64,000 nt of DNA from Segatella copri (GTDB lineage: Bacteria; Bacteroidota; Bacteroidia; Bacteroidales; Bacteroidaceae). The DNA is taken from assembly GCF_026015625.1 (NCBI RefSeq), contig NZ_JAPDVG010000001.1, forward strand, positions 3,152,501 through 3,216,500, in the 5' to 3' direction. Position numbers and translations under genes: made by a program. The stretch's first letter is position 1; the number at the start of each line of letters is the position of its first letter. Below the pieces are notes generated by a model. That model worked only from the letters and a program-made list of their open reading frames with translations, was not told the DNA's origin and searched no databases. This document shows positions 42,159-49,604 of the stretch, piece by piece.

Positions 42159-43514
42159 ATGGAAACAAGAGGAAATTTTGGTAGTAAGTTGGGCGTTATT
42201 CTTGCCACAGCCGGCTCGGCAGTCGGTTTGGGTAATGTGTGGCGTTTCCCTTATATGGCAGGTCAGAATGGTGGCGCCGCCTTCATTCTCATCTATTTGG
42301 TATGTATCATCCTACTCGGATTGCCTGGCATGATGAGCGAATTCATCATCGGTCGTCATTCCGCTTCTAATGCAGCCCGTGCTTATACCAATCTGGGTAA
42401 GCATAAGGCTTGGGGTGCTTTGGGCTTGATGGGTATCATCACTTCTATGATTATCCTGGGTTTCTATGCCGTAGTGGCTGGCTGGTGCCTGCAGTATCTC
42501 TATGCCAGTATCATGGGCGGTGTTCATGGCGACGCAGCGTATGTGAAGACCTATTTCCAGACCTTTTCAGCCGATCCTATCCGTCCTACCTTATGGGCTG
42601 TAGGCTTTATCCTGCTTACCCACATGGTGGTAGTACGCGGTGTGCGCAATGGTATAGAGAAAGCATCCAAGATTCTGATGCCTATGCTCTTCTTCCTGTT
42701 GATTGTGATTGTGATAGCTTCCTGCTCTCTGCCTGGAGCGATGAAGGGAGTGGAGTTCCTGCTGAAGCCGGATTTCTCTAAGGTAGATGAAAACGTGTTG
42801 CTCGAAGCGCTGGGACAGGCGTTCTTCTCTTTGAGTATGGGTACGGCATGTCTGTGTACTTATGCCTCTTACTTTAACAGACAGACCAATCTCTTGAAGT
42901 CGGCTACTCAGATTGTGACCATTGATACGGTAATCGCCGTATTGGCAGGTTTGATGATCTTCCCTGCAGCCTTCTCGGTAGGTGTGCAGCCAGACAGCGG
43001 TCCTTCGCTCATCTTCATTACCTTGCCAAACGTATTTCAGCAGGCTTTCGGTAACATGCCGGTTGTCGGTTATGTGATTTCGGTGTTGTTCTATGCTTTG
43101 CTTGTATTGGCAGCCCTGACTTCTACCATCTCGATGCACGAGATAGGTACCGCCTTTATTTATGAGGAGGGTAAGATAAGCCGTGCCAAGGGAGCCTGGT
43201 TCGAGACCATCGTTTGCAGCATCATAGCTGTATTCTGTTCGCTCTCTCAGGGTGCCGTACCTGATTTGGGTTTCTTCGGCAAGGATTTCCTGAGCAATTG
43301 TGACAACTTTACTGCCCAGCTGCTCATGCCGTTGAGTTCATTCATCACCTGTCTGTTCCTGGGATGGTATGTGCCAAAGAAGATTGTGCGTGATGAGTTT
43401 ACCAACTGGGGAATCCTGAAGGGAACTCTCTTCCCTGTTTTCCTGTTCACCATCCGTTTTATCTGTCCAATCTGTATTTTCCTTATCTTCCTGCACCAGT
43501 TTGGTGTCATTTAG
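42159..43514 (+). CDS. Sodium-dependent transporter, NSS/SNF family (second copy)
   Basis: This 451-residue paralogue of the preceding transporter begins with the same NFGSKLGVILATAGSAVGLGNVWRFPYMAGQ block and the same C-terminal WYVPKKIVRDEFTNWG. Differences concentrate in the middle and in loops, consistent with tandem duplication followed by divergence of substrate or regulation. It lies 94 bp after the first copy without an obvious promoter, so the two may be one transcript. It is convergent with the ComEA-like gene 36 bp away. Confidence 0.92.
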   Translation: METRGNFGSKLGVILATAGSAVGLGNVWRFPYMAGQNGGAAFILIYLVCIILLGLPGMMSEFIIGRHSASNAARAYTNLGKHKAWGALGLMGIITSMIILGFYAVVAGWCLQYLYASIMGGVHGDAAYVKTYFQTFSADPIRPTLWAVGFILLTHMVVVRGVRNGIEKASKILMPMLFFLLIVIVIASCSLPGAMKGVEFLLKPDFSKVDENVLLEALGQAFFSLSMGTACLCTYASYFNRQTNLLKSATQIVTIDTVIAVLAGLMIFPAAFSVGVQPDSGPSLIFITLPNVFQQAFGNMPVVGYVISVLFYALLVLAALTSTISMHEIGTAFIYEEGKISRAKGAWFETIVCSIIAVFCSLSQGAVPDLGFFGKDFLSNCDNFTAQLLMPLSSFITCLFLGWYVPKKIVRDEFTNWGILKGTLFPVFLFTIRFICPICIFLIFLHQFGVI

Positions 43515-43550
43515 CAAAACCGGCAAACTTGCAGACAGGCTATCTTGCCC

Positions 43551-44483
43551 CTAGTAGGCAAGATACGGCTTGATTCTTTCTATTTCGGCAGGTGGAAAGT
43601 CTTTGAGGAGACGCAGCTCTTCAGCACTTTTCAGCGGACCATGGGTTCTGCGGTAGTTTACGATTTCCTTTGCCTGGTAAAAGTCCAGGTAAGGATGTTT
43701 GCGCAGTTCGGCTAAACTGAGCTGGTTGACATTCATTTTCCGGATATGTTTTGCATCAATATTCATATAGTGGAGGGCTGTCTCGGGCACGCCTTCCACT
43801 TCTTGTATCTGGCTCATGGAAACGAAACCGCCTAACCGCTCTCTGTAACGGATGATGCTTCTGGCATAGTAAGAGCCTATGCCGGGAATTTTCTGCAGTT
43901 CGGTCGTATCAGCAGAATTGATGTTGATATACTGACCTTCTTTCAGTTTCCGTGGATAATTGTATTGGGTAGTATCTTTCTTCCTTTCATCTCTAGTTCT
44001 TATAGCTGTCTCTTGATAGCCGTAGTTGTATCTTTCTCTTGGGTAAAAGTTGGCAGCCGGCTGGTAGTCTTTACCAATTCTGATAAAGGGTAGCAGTTTT
44101 TCGAATTGCTTCTTGGTTAGTCCGTAAACCCGTGCAAAGTCTCTAGGTGTCCTGAAGATACCTCCTTTATTTCGATATTTGATGATGTTTCTGGCTTGCC
44201 ATGATTCCAGTCCCAGCCGTTGGAAATCAGATTGGCTTGCCGTATTGGGGTCAAAGGCGAATACTTCGCTCGACTGAAGTCCTTCGTCATAATAGCCTGG
44301 CTGTTGCCGTGTGGCATGCCTGATGATACTATCGTTATGGGCTTGTTGCTTTTCTGAGGGCATAGTTTCTTTAGAACCTACAATGAAAATCATTGTGGTA
44401 CTGACAACGAGCAGGGTCAGGATTACGAGTAATGCTCGCCGTTCATGGTAATTGATATAAAAAAAATCCTTTATAAACTTCAT
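43551..44483 (-). CDS. ComEA-like helix-hairpin-helix protein
   Basis: The 310-residue protein has an N-terminal membrane anchor (ALLVILTLLVVSTTMIFIVG, about 18-37). At least three helix-hairpin-helix modules follow: FDPNTASQSDFQRLGL (about 95), ININSADTTELQKIPGIGSYYARSIIRYR (about 190), and MNVNQLSLAELRKHPYLDFYQAKEIVNYRR (about 255). ComEA proteins bind double-stranded DNA during uptake; Bacteroidota members of this multi-HhH type are common and their role is less clear. The ATG at 44483 is chosen because the frame further upstream runs through tRNA-Pro, 33 bp away on the same strand. Confidence 0.88.
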   Translation of the reverse strand: MKFIKDFFYINYHERRALLVILTLLVVSTTMIFIVGSKETMPSEKQQAHNDSIIRHATRQQPGYYDEGLQSSEVFAFDPNTASQSDFQRLGLESWQARNIIKYRNKGGIFRTPRDFARVYGLTKKQFEKLLPFIRIGKDYQPAANFYPRERYNYGYQETAIRTRDERKKDTTQYNYPRKLKEGQYININSADTTELQKIPGIGSYYARSIIRYRERLGGFVSMSQIQEVEGVPETALHYMNIDAKHIRKMNVNQLSLAELRKHPYLDFYQAKEIVNYRRTHGPLKSAEELRLLKDFPPAEIERIKPYLAY

Positions 44484-44515
44484 AGGCTTACGGATTTTAA
44501 GTCTATATGATTGTT

Positions 44516-44591
44516 TGGTCGGGATTACTGGACTCGAACCAGCGACCTCATCGTCCCGAACGACGTGCGCTACCAACTGCGCTAAATCCCG
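44516..44591 (-). tRNA. tRNA-Pro (anticodon CGG)
   Basis: The cloverleaf reads CGGGATT/AATCCCG acceptor, CGTCG/CGATG anticodon stem with loop TTCGGGA (anticodon CGG), T arm GGTTCGAGTCC and discriminator A. CCA is encoded (44518-44516). It lies behind a strong promoter and just before the ComEA-like gene with no terminator between. Confidence 0.95.
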
Positions 44592-44601
44592 ATATCTGCT
44601 G

Positions 44602-44632
44602 CAAAGGTACATTAAATAATGGACAACACCAA
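44602..44632 (-). promoter_or_regulatory. Promoter of tRNA-Pro
   Basis: On the minus strand TTG (44632-44630) and TACCTTTG (44609-44602) are 20 bp apart, a strong Bacteroidota promoter 10 bp before the tRNA. Confidence 0.85.
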
Positions 44633-44679
44633 CAAAAATAGACTTTTTTATCTTTTTTTGAAAGAAATTTCCCGAAAAA

Positions 44680-44711
44680 TTTGCAGGAACCAGAAAAAAG
44701 TATTACCTTTG
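44680..44711 (+). promoter_or_regulatory. Promoter of tRNA-Phe
   Basis: TTTG (44680-44683) and TACCTTTG (44704-44711) are 20 bp apart, the same strong form as the divergent tRNA-Pro promoter. Confidence 0.85.
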
Positions 44712-44746
44712 CACCCGCAAATGATAAATCGCGATTTGTAAAAGTT

Positions 44747-44819
44747 GGTGCCATAGCTCAGTTGGTAGAGCAAAGGACTGAAAATCCTTGTGTCCCCGGT
44801 TCGATTCCTGGTGGTACCA
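44747..44819 (+). tRNA. tRNA-Phe (anticodon GAA)
   Basis: The acceptor GGTGCCA pairs with TGGTACC, and the anticodon stem AAGGA/TCCTT encloses the loop CTGAAAA (anticodon GAA). The T arm is GGTTCGATTCC and the discriminator A. Unlike the neighbouring tRNA-Pro, CCA is not encoded (CTT follows). A hairpin terminator follows. Confidence 0.96.
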
Positions 44820-44829
44820 CTTCTTTATG

Positions 44830-44866
44830 AGACTGAATCTTCGTAACAGGATTCAGTCTTTTTTTA
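44830..44866 (+). terminator. Terminator of tRNA-Phe
   Basis: AGACTGAATC (44830-44839) pairs perfectly with GATTCAGTCT (44850-44859), followed by seven T. Confidence 0.9.
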
Positions 44867-44956
44867 TGCCTTTTTTATAATACTCCATTTTACACTTATG
44901 AAAACGTTTGCGTATGAAAAATGCGCCAGGATGTTTTATAATAGCTATTTTTTCAC

Positions 44957-44964
44957 TACTTTTG
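44957..44964 (+). promoter_or_regulatory. Promoter -7 element of the pectate-lyase locus
   Basis: TACTTTTG fits TAnnTTTG, 54 bp before the ATG at 45019. The leader is A-rich. No standard-spaced TTG is seen. Confidence 0.55.
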
Positions 44965-45018
44965 CATTGTAAAATTCAAAAACAAACCAAAAAATAAATC
45001 TAACAAACATTCATTAAA

Positions 45019-45375
45019 ATGAAAAAAGCTTATTTGTTATTCTTGGCTGGAATGTTGTCTACGGCAGTATTTGCCGGCAGCAAACAGACGGTTAAGATTG
45101 ATGGTCAAGTCATAGACAAGACTGTCACAGAGATTACCTTCGATGGCGACAATGTCGTTCTTCAGTATTCAGATAATACATCTGATCAGGCAGATATGTC
45201 GCTCGTAACCCTTTCTTTCACTTATCAAACTACCGGCATCAGTCAGGTAGAAGGCATTAAGCAGGCATTGCAAGGTAAGGTTTATAACCTTCAGGGCCAG
45301 TGTGTAGGTAAATCCCCTAAGGGTTTATCTAAGGGTGTTTATATTATTAATGGTAAGAAAGTAATCATCAAATAA
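45019..45375 (+). CDS. Small secreted protein with C-terminal secretion-type tail (118 aa)
   Basis: The 118-residue protein has a signal peptide (AYLLFLAGMLSTAVFAG), a core of only about 50 residues (TVKIDGQVIDKTVTEITFDGDNVVLQYSDN), and the tail YNLQGQCVGK..SKGVYIINGKKVIIK. The tail is the same type found on the GLUG protein, the CBM26 protein and the second pectate lyase. The core resembles the first domain of the pectate lyase encoded 18 bp downstream (DLTSVKFEGDKAIIAPK). Function unknown; a surface-binding accessory to the pectate lyase is a guess from operon position. Confidence 0.65.
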   Translation: MKKAYLLFLAGMLSTAVFAGSKQTVKIDGQVIDKTVTEITFDGDNVVLQYSDNTSDQADMSLVTLSFTYQTTGISQVEGIKQALQGKVYNLQGQCVGKSPKGLSKGVYIINGKKVIIK

Positions 45376-45393
45376 AATAAGGAGGATTGAACA

Positions 45394-47730
45394 ATGAAGA
45401 AAATGGTATTTACTTTGGCACTCCTCCTGATGAGCTTGAGTGCAGCTGTGGCTCAGACAGGGACATTTAAGATTACCCATGCCGTGGCTCGTAACAGCAA
45501 GGTGAACCAGATGTATGTTACCACCAAGTCGGGTGATGTGAAGTATTATAATACTGCAGACTTGACAAGTGTGAAGTTCGAAGGTGACAAGGCAATCATT
45601 GCACCTAAATCAGGTTCAGAGAATGATGAGTATGATGCTTCTGTTCAGAAAATCAGTTTCGCAAAGAAAGTAGAGCAGGGCGAAAGTGGTGATATTGAAA
45701 ATCCTGCAGGTGTGATTCAGATTACTGAGGCAAAGGGCTGGCAGGAGTCTGCCTACTTGAAGTGGGCTCCATTCGAGGGCGCTTCTTCTTATAATGTATA
45801 TGTAGATGACAAGAAGATTGATGCTCAGTTGATTCGTCAGTATGCTTCTTACTATCGTGCCGATGTTCTCGGTTTGAAGGAAGGTACTTATTCTGTAAAG
45901 GTTGTTCCTGTAAATGCTGACGGTAAAGAGATTACTGGTGCCAATACAGCTTCTAACTTGGTAGTAAAGAGCTACAACCGTGAGGGCTTTGCTCATTTCA
46001 AGTATGCTGGTGTAGGTGCTTATAATAATGATGGTACTTTGAAGGCTGGTGCTAAGGTTCTGTATATTACAGCCAAGACGGCCAAGACTGTTTCTACAAC
46101 AGTTAATACGGGTAAGCTTGAGACGATTACAGGTCTTCAGTCTATTATTGATGCTTATTCAAAAGGTAAGGATAAAACCCCAATCGCCTTCCGTATCATC
46201 GGTAAGGTAAATCTTTCTGATTTGGATCACATTTCAAGTTCTGCTGAAGGATTGCAGATTAAGGGAGCTATGATGAATATGACATTCGAAGGTGTCGGTG
46301 ATGATGCTACCGTATATGGCTTCGGCTTCTTGCTTAGAGAGGCTGAGAGTGTAGAGTTCCGTAACTTTGCTATCATGCGTTGCCTGGATGATGCCATGTC
46401 TCTTGATACTAAAAACTCTCATGTATGGATTCACAATATGGATCTCTTCTATGGCAAGAAGGGTAGTGCTGCCGACCAGGCTAAGGGTGACGGTACTGTA
46501 GACATCAAGGGCGATTCTAAGTATGTTACTGTAGCTTACAACCGCTTCTGGGATAATGGTAAGGCTTCTATGTGTGGTATGAAGAGTGAAACTGGTGAAA
46601 ACTGGATTACTTATCATCACAACTGGTTCGACCATTCAGACTCTCGTATGGCTCGCGTTCGTACCATGAGTGTTCACATGTACAACAACTACTATCAGCA
46701 TTGTGATGTTTATGGTATTGGTGCAACCAGTGGTTCAAGTATATTCATGGAGTCAAACTACTTTGATGCTGTTAAGCGTCCTATCATGAGCTCTTTGCAG
46801 GGTACTGATGCCAAGGGTGATGGTACTTTCTCTGGTGAGAAAGGTGGTTTGATTAAGGCATACGGCAATGTATTTACCAACAAGCCTGATAACTTCAGCT
46901 ATATCCCATACGCAGAAAACAATACAAGCTTTGATGCTTACGAGGTTTCTGATCCAAGTGAGCAGGTTCCTGCAAGCGTAAAGACTTTGGTAGGTGGTAC
47001 TTCTTACAACAATTTCGATACCAACTCAAGCCTCATGTATGCATACGCTGCAGATAAGGCAGAAGATGTTCCTTCTATCGTAGAAGGCTTCTATGGTGCA
47101 GGTCGTTTGAATCATGGCGATATTGATTTCGCTATTCCTGATGAAACAGTCGTAACAAATGGTCACCAGCAGCCATGGCCTGCTTTGGCAAGCATTCTTG
47201 ACGCTTATACTTCTGGTGTTGTTAAAGTGTTCGGTGAGAGCAATGCAACAGGCGAAGGTGGTTCTACTGAAGGTGGAAGCACTGGTGGTGAGACTGGTGG
47301 TTCTGGCGAAGGTGGTAGCACTGGCGGCTCTACTGGTGGTTCAGAAGGTGGCAGCACAGTAACTCCTATCGAGGGTACAGTAACTTGCTCATTTGCTGGA
47401 GGTAAGGCTTCTAATAGTAGCTTTACTGTAGCGGGAAACTTTAAAAATAGTACAACTGGGGTAACTGTAGATGGAAATACTTATAATGATTACCTCAAAT
47501 TAGAATCTTCTGCAGGTACAGTATCTTTTAAGACAACAGCAAAAATGCAGATGACTTGTTATACTGGTGATACAAAGGCAAAATTAAAGATTGATGGTGC
47601 TGATGTTACTGGTGATACAACCAAGGGCGTTGTTACTGTAACTCTTGAGGTAGGTGATCATTCTATAGCCAAGGCTGGTTCTGGTTCTAAGTCTTTATAT
47701 CTCATCAAACTTGTACCTGTAACAGAATAA
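45394..47730 (+). CDS. PL1-family pectate lyase, multidomain
   Basis: The 778-residue secreted enzyme has a signal peptide (LALLLMSLSAAVAQ), an N-terminal small domain, a fibronectin-like module (about 110-195, AYLKWAPFEGASSYNVYVD), then the PL1 right-handed beta helix (about 200-610). The helix carries VWIHNMDLFYG, YHHNWFDHSDSRMARVRT near 406-424 (the conserved Arg region) and VHMYNNYY. A Gly/Ser/Thr/Glu-rich linker (about 621-655) leads to a C-terminal beta domain. It would cleave polygalacturonate by beta-elimination. Unlike its neighbours it lacks the secretion tail, ending YLIKLVPVTE. Confidence 0.88.
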   Translation: MKKMVFTLALLLMSLSAAVAQTGTFKITHAVARNSKVNQMYVTTKSGDVKYYNTADLTSVKFEGDKAIIAPKSGSENDEYDASVQKISFAKKVEQGESGDIENPAGVIQITEAKGWQESAYLKWAPFEGASSYNVYVDDKKIDAQLIRQYASYYRADVLGLKEGTYSVKVVPVNADGKEITGANTASNLVVKSYNREGFAHFKYAGVGAYNNDGTLKAGAKVLYITAKTAKTVSTTVNTGKLETITGLQSIIDAYSKGKDKTPIAFRIIGKVNLSDLDHISSSAEGLQIKGAMMNMTFEGVGDDATVYGFGFLLREAESVEFRNFAIMRCLDDAMSLDTKNSHVWIHNMDLFYGKKGSAADQAKGDGTVDIKGDSKYVTVAYNRFWDNGKASMCGMKSETGENWITYHHNWFDHSDSRMARVRTMSVHMYNNYYQHCDVYGIGATSGSSIFMESNYFDAVKRPIMSSLQGTDAKGDGTFSGEKGGLIKAYGNVFTNKPDNFSYIPYAENNTSFDAYEVSDPSEQVPASVKTLVGGTSYNNFDTNSSLMYAYAADKAEDVPSIVEGFYGAGRLNHGDIDFAIPDETVVTNGHQQPWPALASILDAYTSGVVKVFGESNATGEGGSTEGGSTGGETGGSGEGGSTGGSTGGSEGGSTVTPIEGTVTCSFAGGKASNSSFTVAGNFKNSTTGVTVDGNTYNDYLKLESSAGTVSFKTTAKMQMTCYTGDTKAKLKIDGADVTGDTTKGVVTVTLEVGDHSIAKAGSGSKSLYLIKLVPVTE

Positions 47731-47776
47731 TGAATGTGTTTTGCCCGATGAGGGAAGGATGTATACAATAATTTCA

Positions 47777-47813
47777 AGGGCTGTCTTTTCTTGAAGAGGA
47801 CAGCCCTTTTTTA
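47777..47813 (+). terminator. Terminator after the first pectate lyase
   Basis: AAGGGCTGTC and GACAGCCCTT flank a short loop and are followed by six T. The next gene starts 26 bp later without a visible -7 element, so it may depend on read-through. Confidence 0.85.
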
Positions 47814-47838
47814 GAAACAAAAACTAATCTTATCTAAA

Positions 47839-49410
47839 ATGAAACAAACAAACTCTACTTTTTCTGCACAGCTTAAGGCTGTTTGTCGTAAAACTCTCTT
47901 GGCTTCTGCTTTGCTTTGTAGCTTCTCTATGATGGCAAATGCACAGACCCAGGATGGTCGTGACTTCTCTTTGGATGGCTTCGCTGCCTATGAAGGTACT
48001 CCTGGTACCAACTGGTATCGTGTCGGAGGAACTACCGGTGGTGCCGGTGGTAAGGTGGTGAAGGCTGACAACTTCTCTCAATTGCAGGCCTATCTCCAGG
48101 CAGCAGACCCATACATTGTTATCGTAGATCATGATATTACTACAGGCATCAAGTGCTATGTGGATGATCTGAGTACCGGTCGTTTGCTTGACGACCAGAG
48201 TGGTAAGTCTGGCGTAGAGTCTGTCTATGGCGAGCGCATTATGGTTGCTCCTAACAAGACTTTGATTGGCGTGGTGAACCCAACAACAGGTGAGGCTCCT
48301 CTCTTTTCTCATATCACCTTCGTGATGCAGTCGGTTGATAACATTATTATCCGTAACTGCCGTTTCACCATGAAGGGCGTTCCTGTGCTCAGAACAGGTG
48401 AGAATAAGATTGTGGCTTGGCGTAATGGAGCACAGGTAGAAGTGGGCGACCCTGACTGCATCGGAATCCAGGCAGATAAGGTGAGTGCCAAGACCGACTG
48501 GGGTGGACATATCTGGATAGACCATTGTGAATTCTTCAATGGTGGTGCAGCCAATAAAGACCGCTATGATGGTTTGCTCGACTGCAAGAACAATGTGCAG
48601 TGGATGACATTCAGCTATAACTATTTCCACGACCATGACAAGAGCTGCTTGTGGGGTAAGGGTGATTCAGATGTTTATGAGAACTGTCGCACCATCTCTT
48701 TCCATCATAATTTCTTTGATCAGATAGAAGGCTCCCGTCTTCCTCTCCAGCGTGGTGGTCATGTACATTATTATAATAACTATATGCGTGGTTGCGAGGA
48801 TGGTTGGGATATCCGTACAGGAGCTGTGGCATACGAAGAAGGTTGCTATTTCGAAGATACGAAGTCGCCTATCCGCTCAGATAGAGGTGGTAGCTTGAAT
48901 ATCTCTAAGGCTGAAGGCTATGATTGTATCTACAAGGGCTGTAACAACTTGATGGAAGGTTATGCCAATATTGATGGCGCTAAGATTAGCAAGTCTTTTC
49001 CTGTAACCAAGACAGATTGGGTTCCTACTCAAACCACATCCTCTTACACCCAGCATTATCTCGACAAGACGGTAGATGTTCCTGCCATCTGCGAGAAGTA
49101 TTCTGGCGCAGGTAAGGTAGAAATCTGGAAGGCTTATACCTCTGCAATTCCTATGGTGGATGTGTCTGAATTCGATCATGCCATCAAGAATTACAGCACA
49201 GCTAAGACCTACGATGCAGAAGGAAAGGAAATGACAGGTGCTACAACCGGTATTTCCCATACCGACATGTTAGCAGAAACCGGCTCCTCTCGCATCGAGT
49301 ATTATGATTTGGCTGGTTCCCGTCTTTCTGCACCTCAGAAGGGAATCAATATCGTCAGGAAGGTGAGCCTTGATGGACATGTAAGCGTGAAGAAGGTAAT
49401 TATCAGGTGA
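47839..49410 (+). CDS. PL1-family pectate lyase with secretion-type tail
   Basis: The 523-residue secreted enzyme starts with a long signal region (about 1-35, ending SFSMMANA-QTQD). The PL1 beta helix shows IIIRNCRF, WIDHCEFFNGG near 225, FSYNYFHDHDKSCLWGKGDSD, and SFHHNFFDQIEGSRLPLQRGG near 287, the catalytic Arg region. It ends with a tail (YYDLAGSRLSAPQKGINIV...VKKVIIR) of the genome's secretion type. With the first lyase it would depolymerise homogalacturonan. Whether it has its own promoter is unclear. Confidence 0.9.
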   Translation: MKQTNSTFSAQLKAVCRKTLLASALLCSFSMMANAQTQDGRDFSLDGFAAYEGTPGTNWYRVGGTTGGAGGKVVKADNFSQLQAYLQAADPYIVIVDHDITTGIKCYVDDLSTGRLLDDQSGKSGVESVYGERIMVAPNKTLIGVVNPTTGEAPLFSHITFVMQSVDNIIIRNCRFTMKGVPVLRTGENKIVAWRNGAQVEVGDPDCIGIQADKVSAKTDWGGHIWIDHCEFFNGGAANKDRYDGLLDCKNNVQWMTFSYNYFHDHDKSCLWGKGDSDVYENCRTISFHHNFFDQIEGSRLPLQRGGHVHYYNNYMRGCEDGWDIRTGAVAYEEGCYFEDTKSPIRSDRGGSLNISKAEGYDCIYKGCNNLMEGYANIDGAKISKSFPVTKTDWVPTQTTSSYTQHYLDKTVDVPAICEKYSGAGKVEIWKAYTSAIPMVDVSEFDHAIKNYSTAKTYDAEGKEMTGATTGISHTDMLAETGSSRIEYYDLAGSRLSAPQKGINIVRKVSLDGHVSVKKVIIR

Positions 49411-49441
49411 GAATCCGATAAAGATTCCTGCCTCTTTAATG

Positions 49442-49488
49442 AAAAAACGGACAAAAGCTAGATAAAGATTTGCTTTTGTCCGTTTTTT
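49442..49488 (+). terminator. Strong terminator after the second pectate lyase
   Basis: AAAAAACGGACAAAAGC (49442-49458) and its perfect complement (49472-49488) enclose a 13-nt loop and end in T6. The A-rich/T-rich symmetry allows function on both strands. Confidence 0.92.
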
Positions 49489-49534
49489 CTTTATTTTTGT
49501 CTTAAATCTATCTGCTGTTTTCTTCTTTTTTCTC

Positions 49535-49542
49535 TACTTTTG
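49535..49542 (+). promoter_or_regulatory. Promoter -7 element of the galactan PUL
   Basis: TACTTTTG fits TAnnTTTG, 62 bp before the SusC ATG. CTG rather than TTG lies at the -33 spacing, consistent with an activator-dependent promoter. Confidence 0.55.
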
Positions 49543-49604
49543 CAACTGAAAACAATTTTAAACGCAAACTCATTTAAACGTAAACGCAACCTAAAAGTAA
49601 AACA

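Noticed and set aside
43542..43566. TATCTTGCC/GGCAAGATA hairpin as a terminator between the convergent NSS and ComEA-like genes
   Set aside because: The 9-bp stem is perfect but no T run follows on either strand, so I did not list it as a feature.
44484..44612. 43-codon upstream extension of the ComEA-like gene
   Set aside because: It is translated tRNA-Pro sequence.
44516..44819. tRNA pair as an integration (att) site for a mobile island
   Set aside because: No integrase gene and no direct repeat of either tRNA 3' end were seen in the window.
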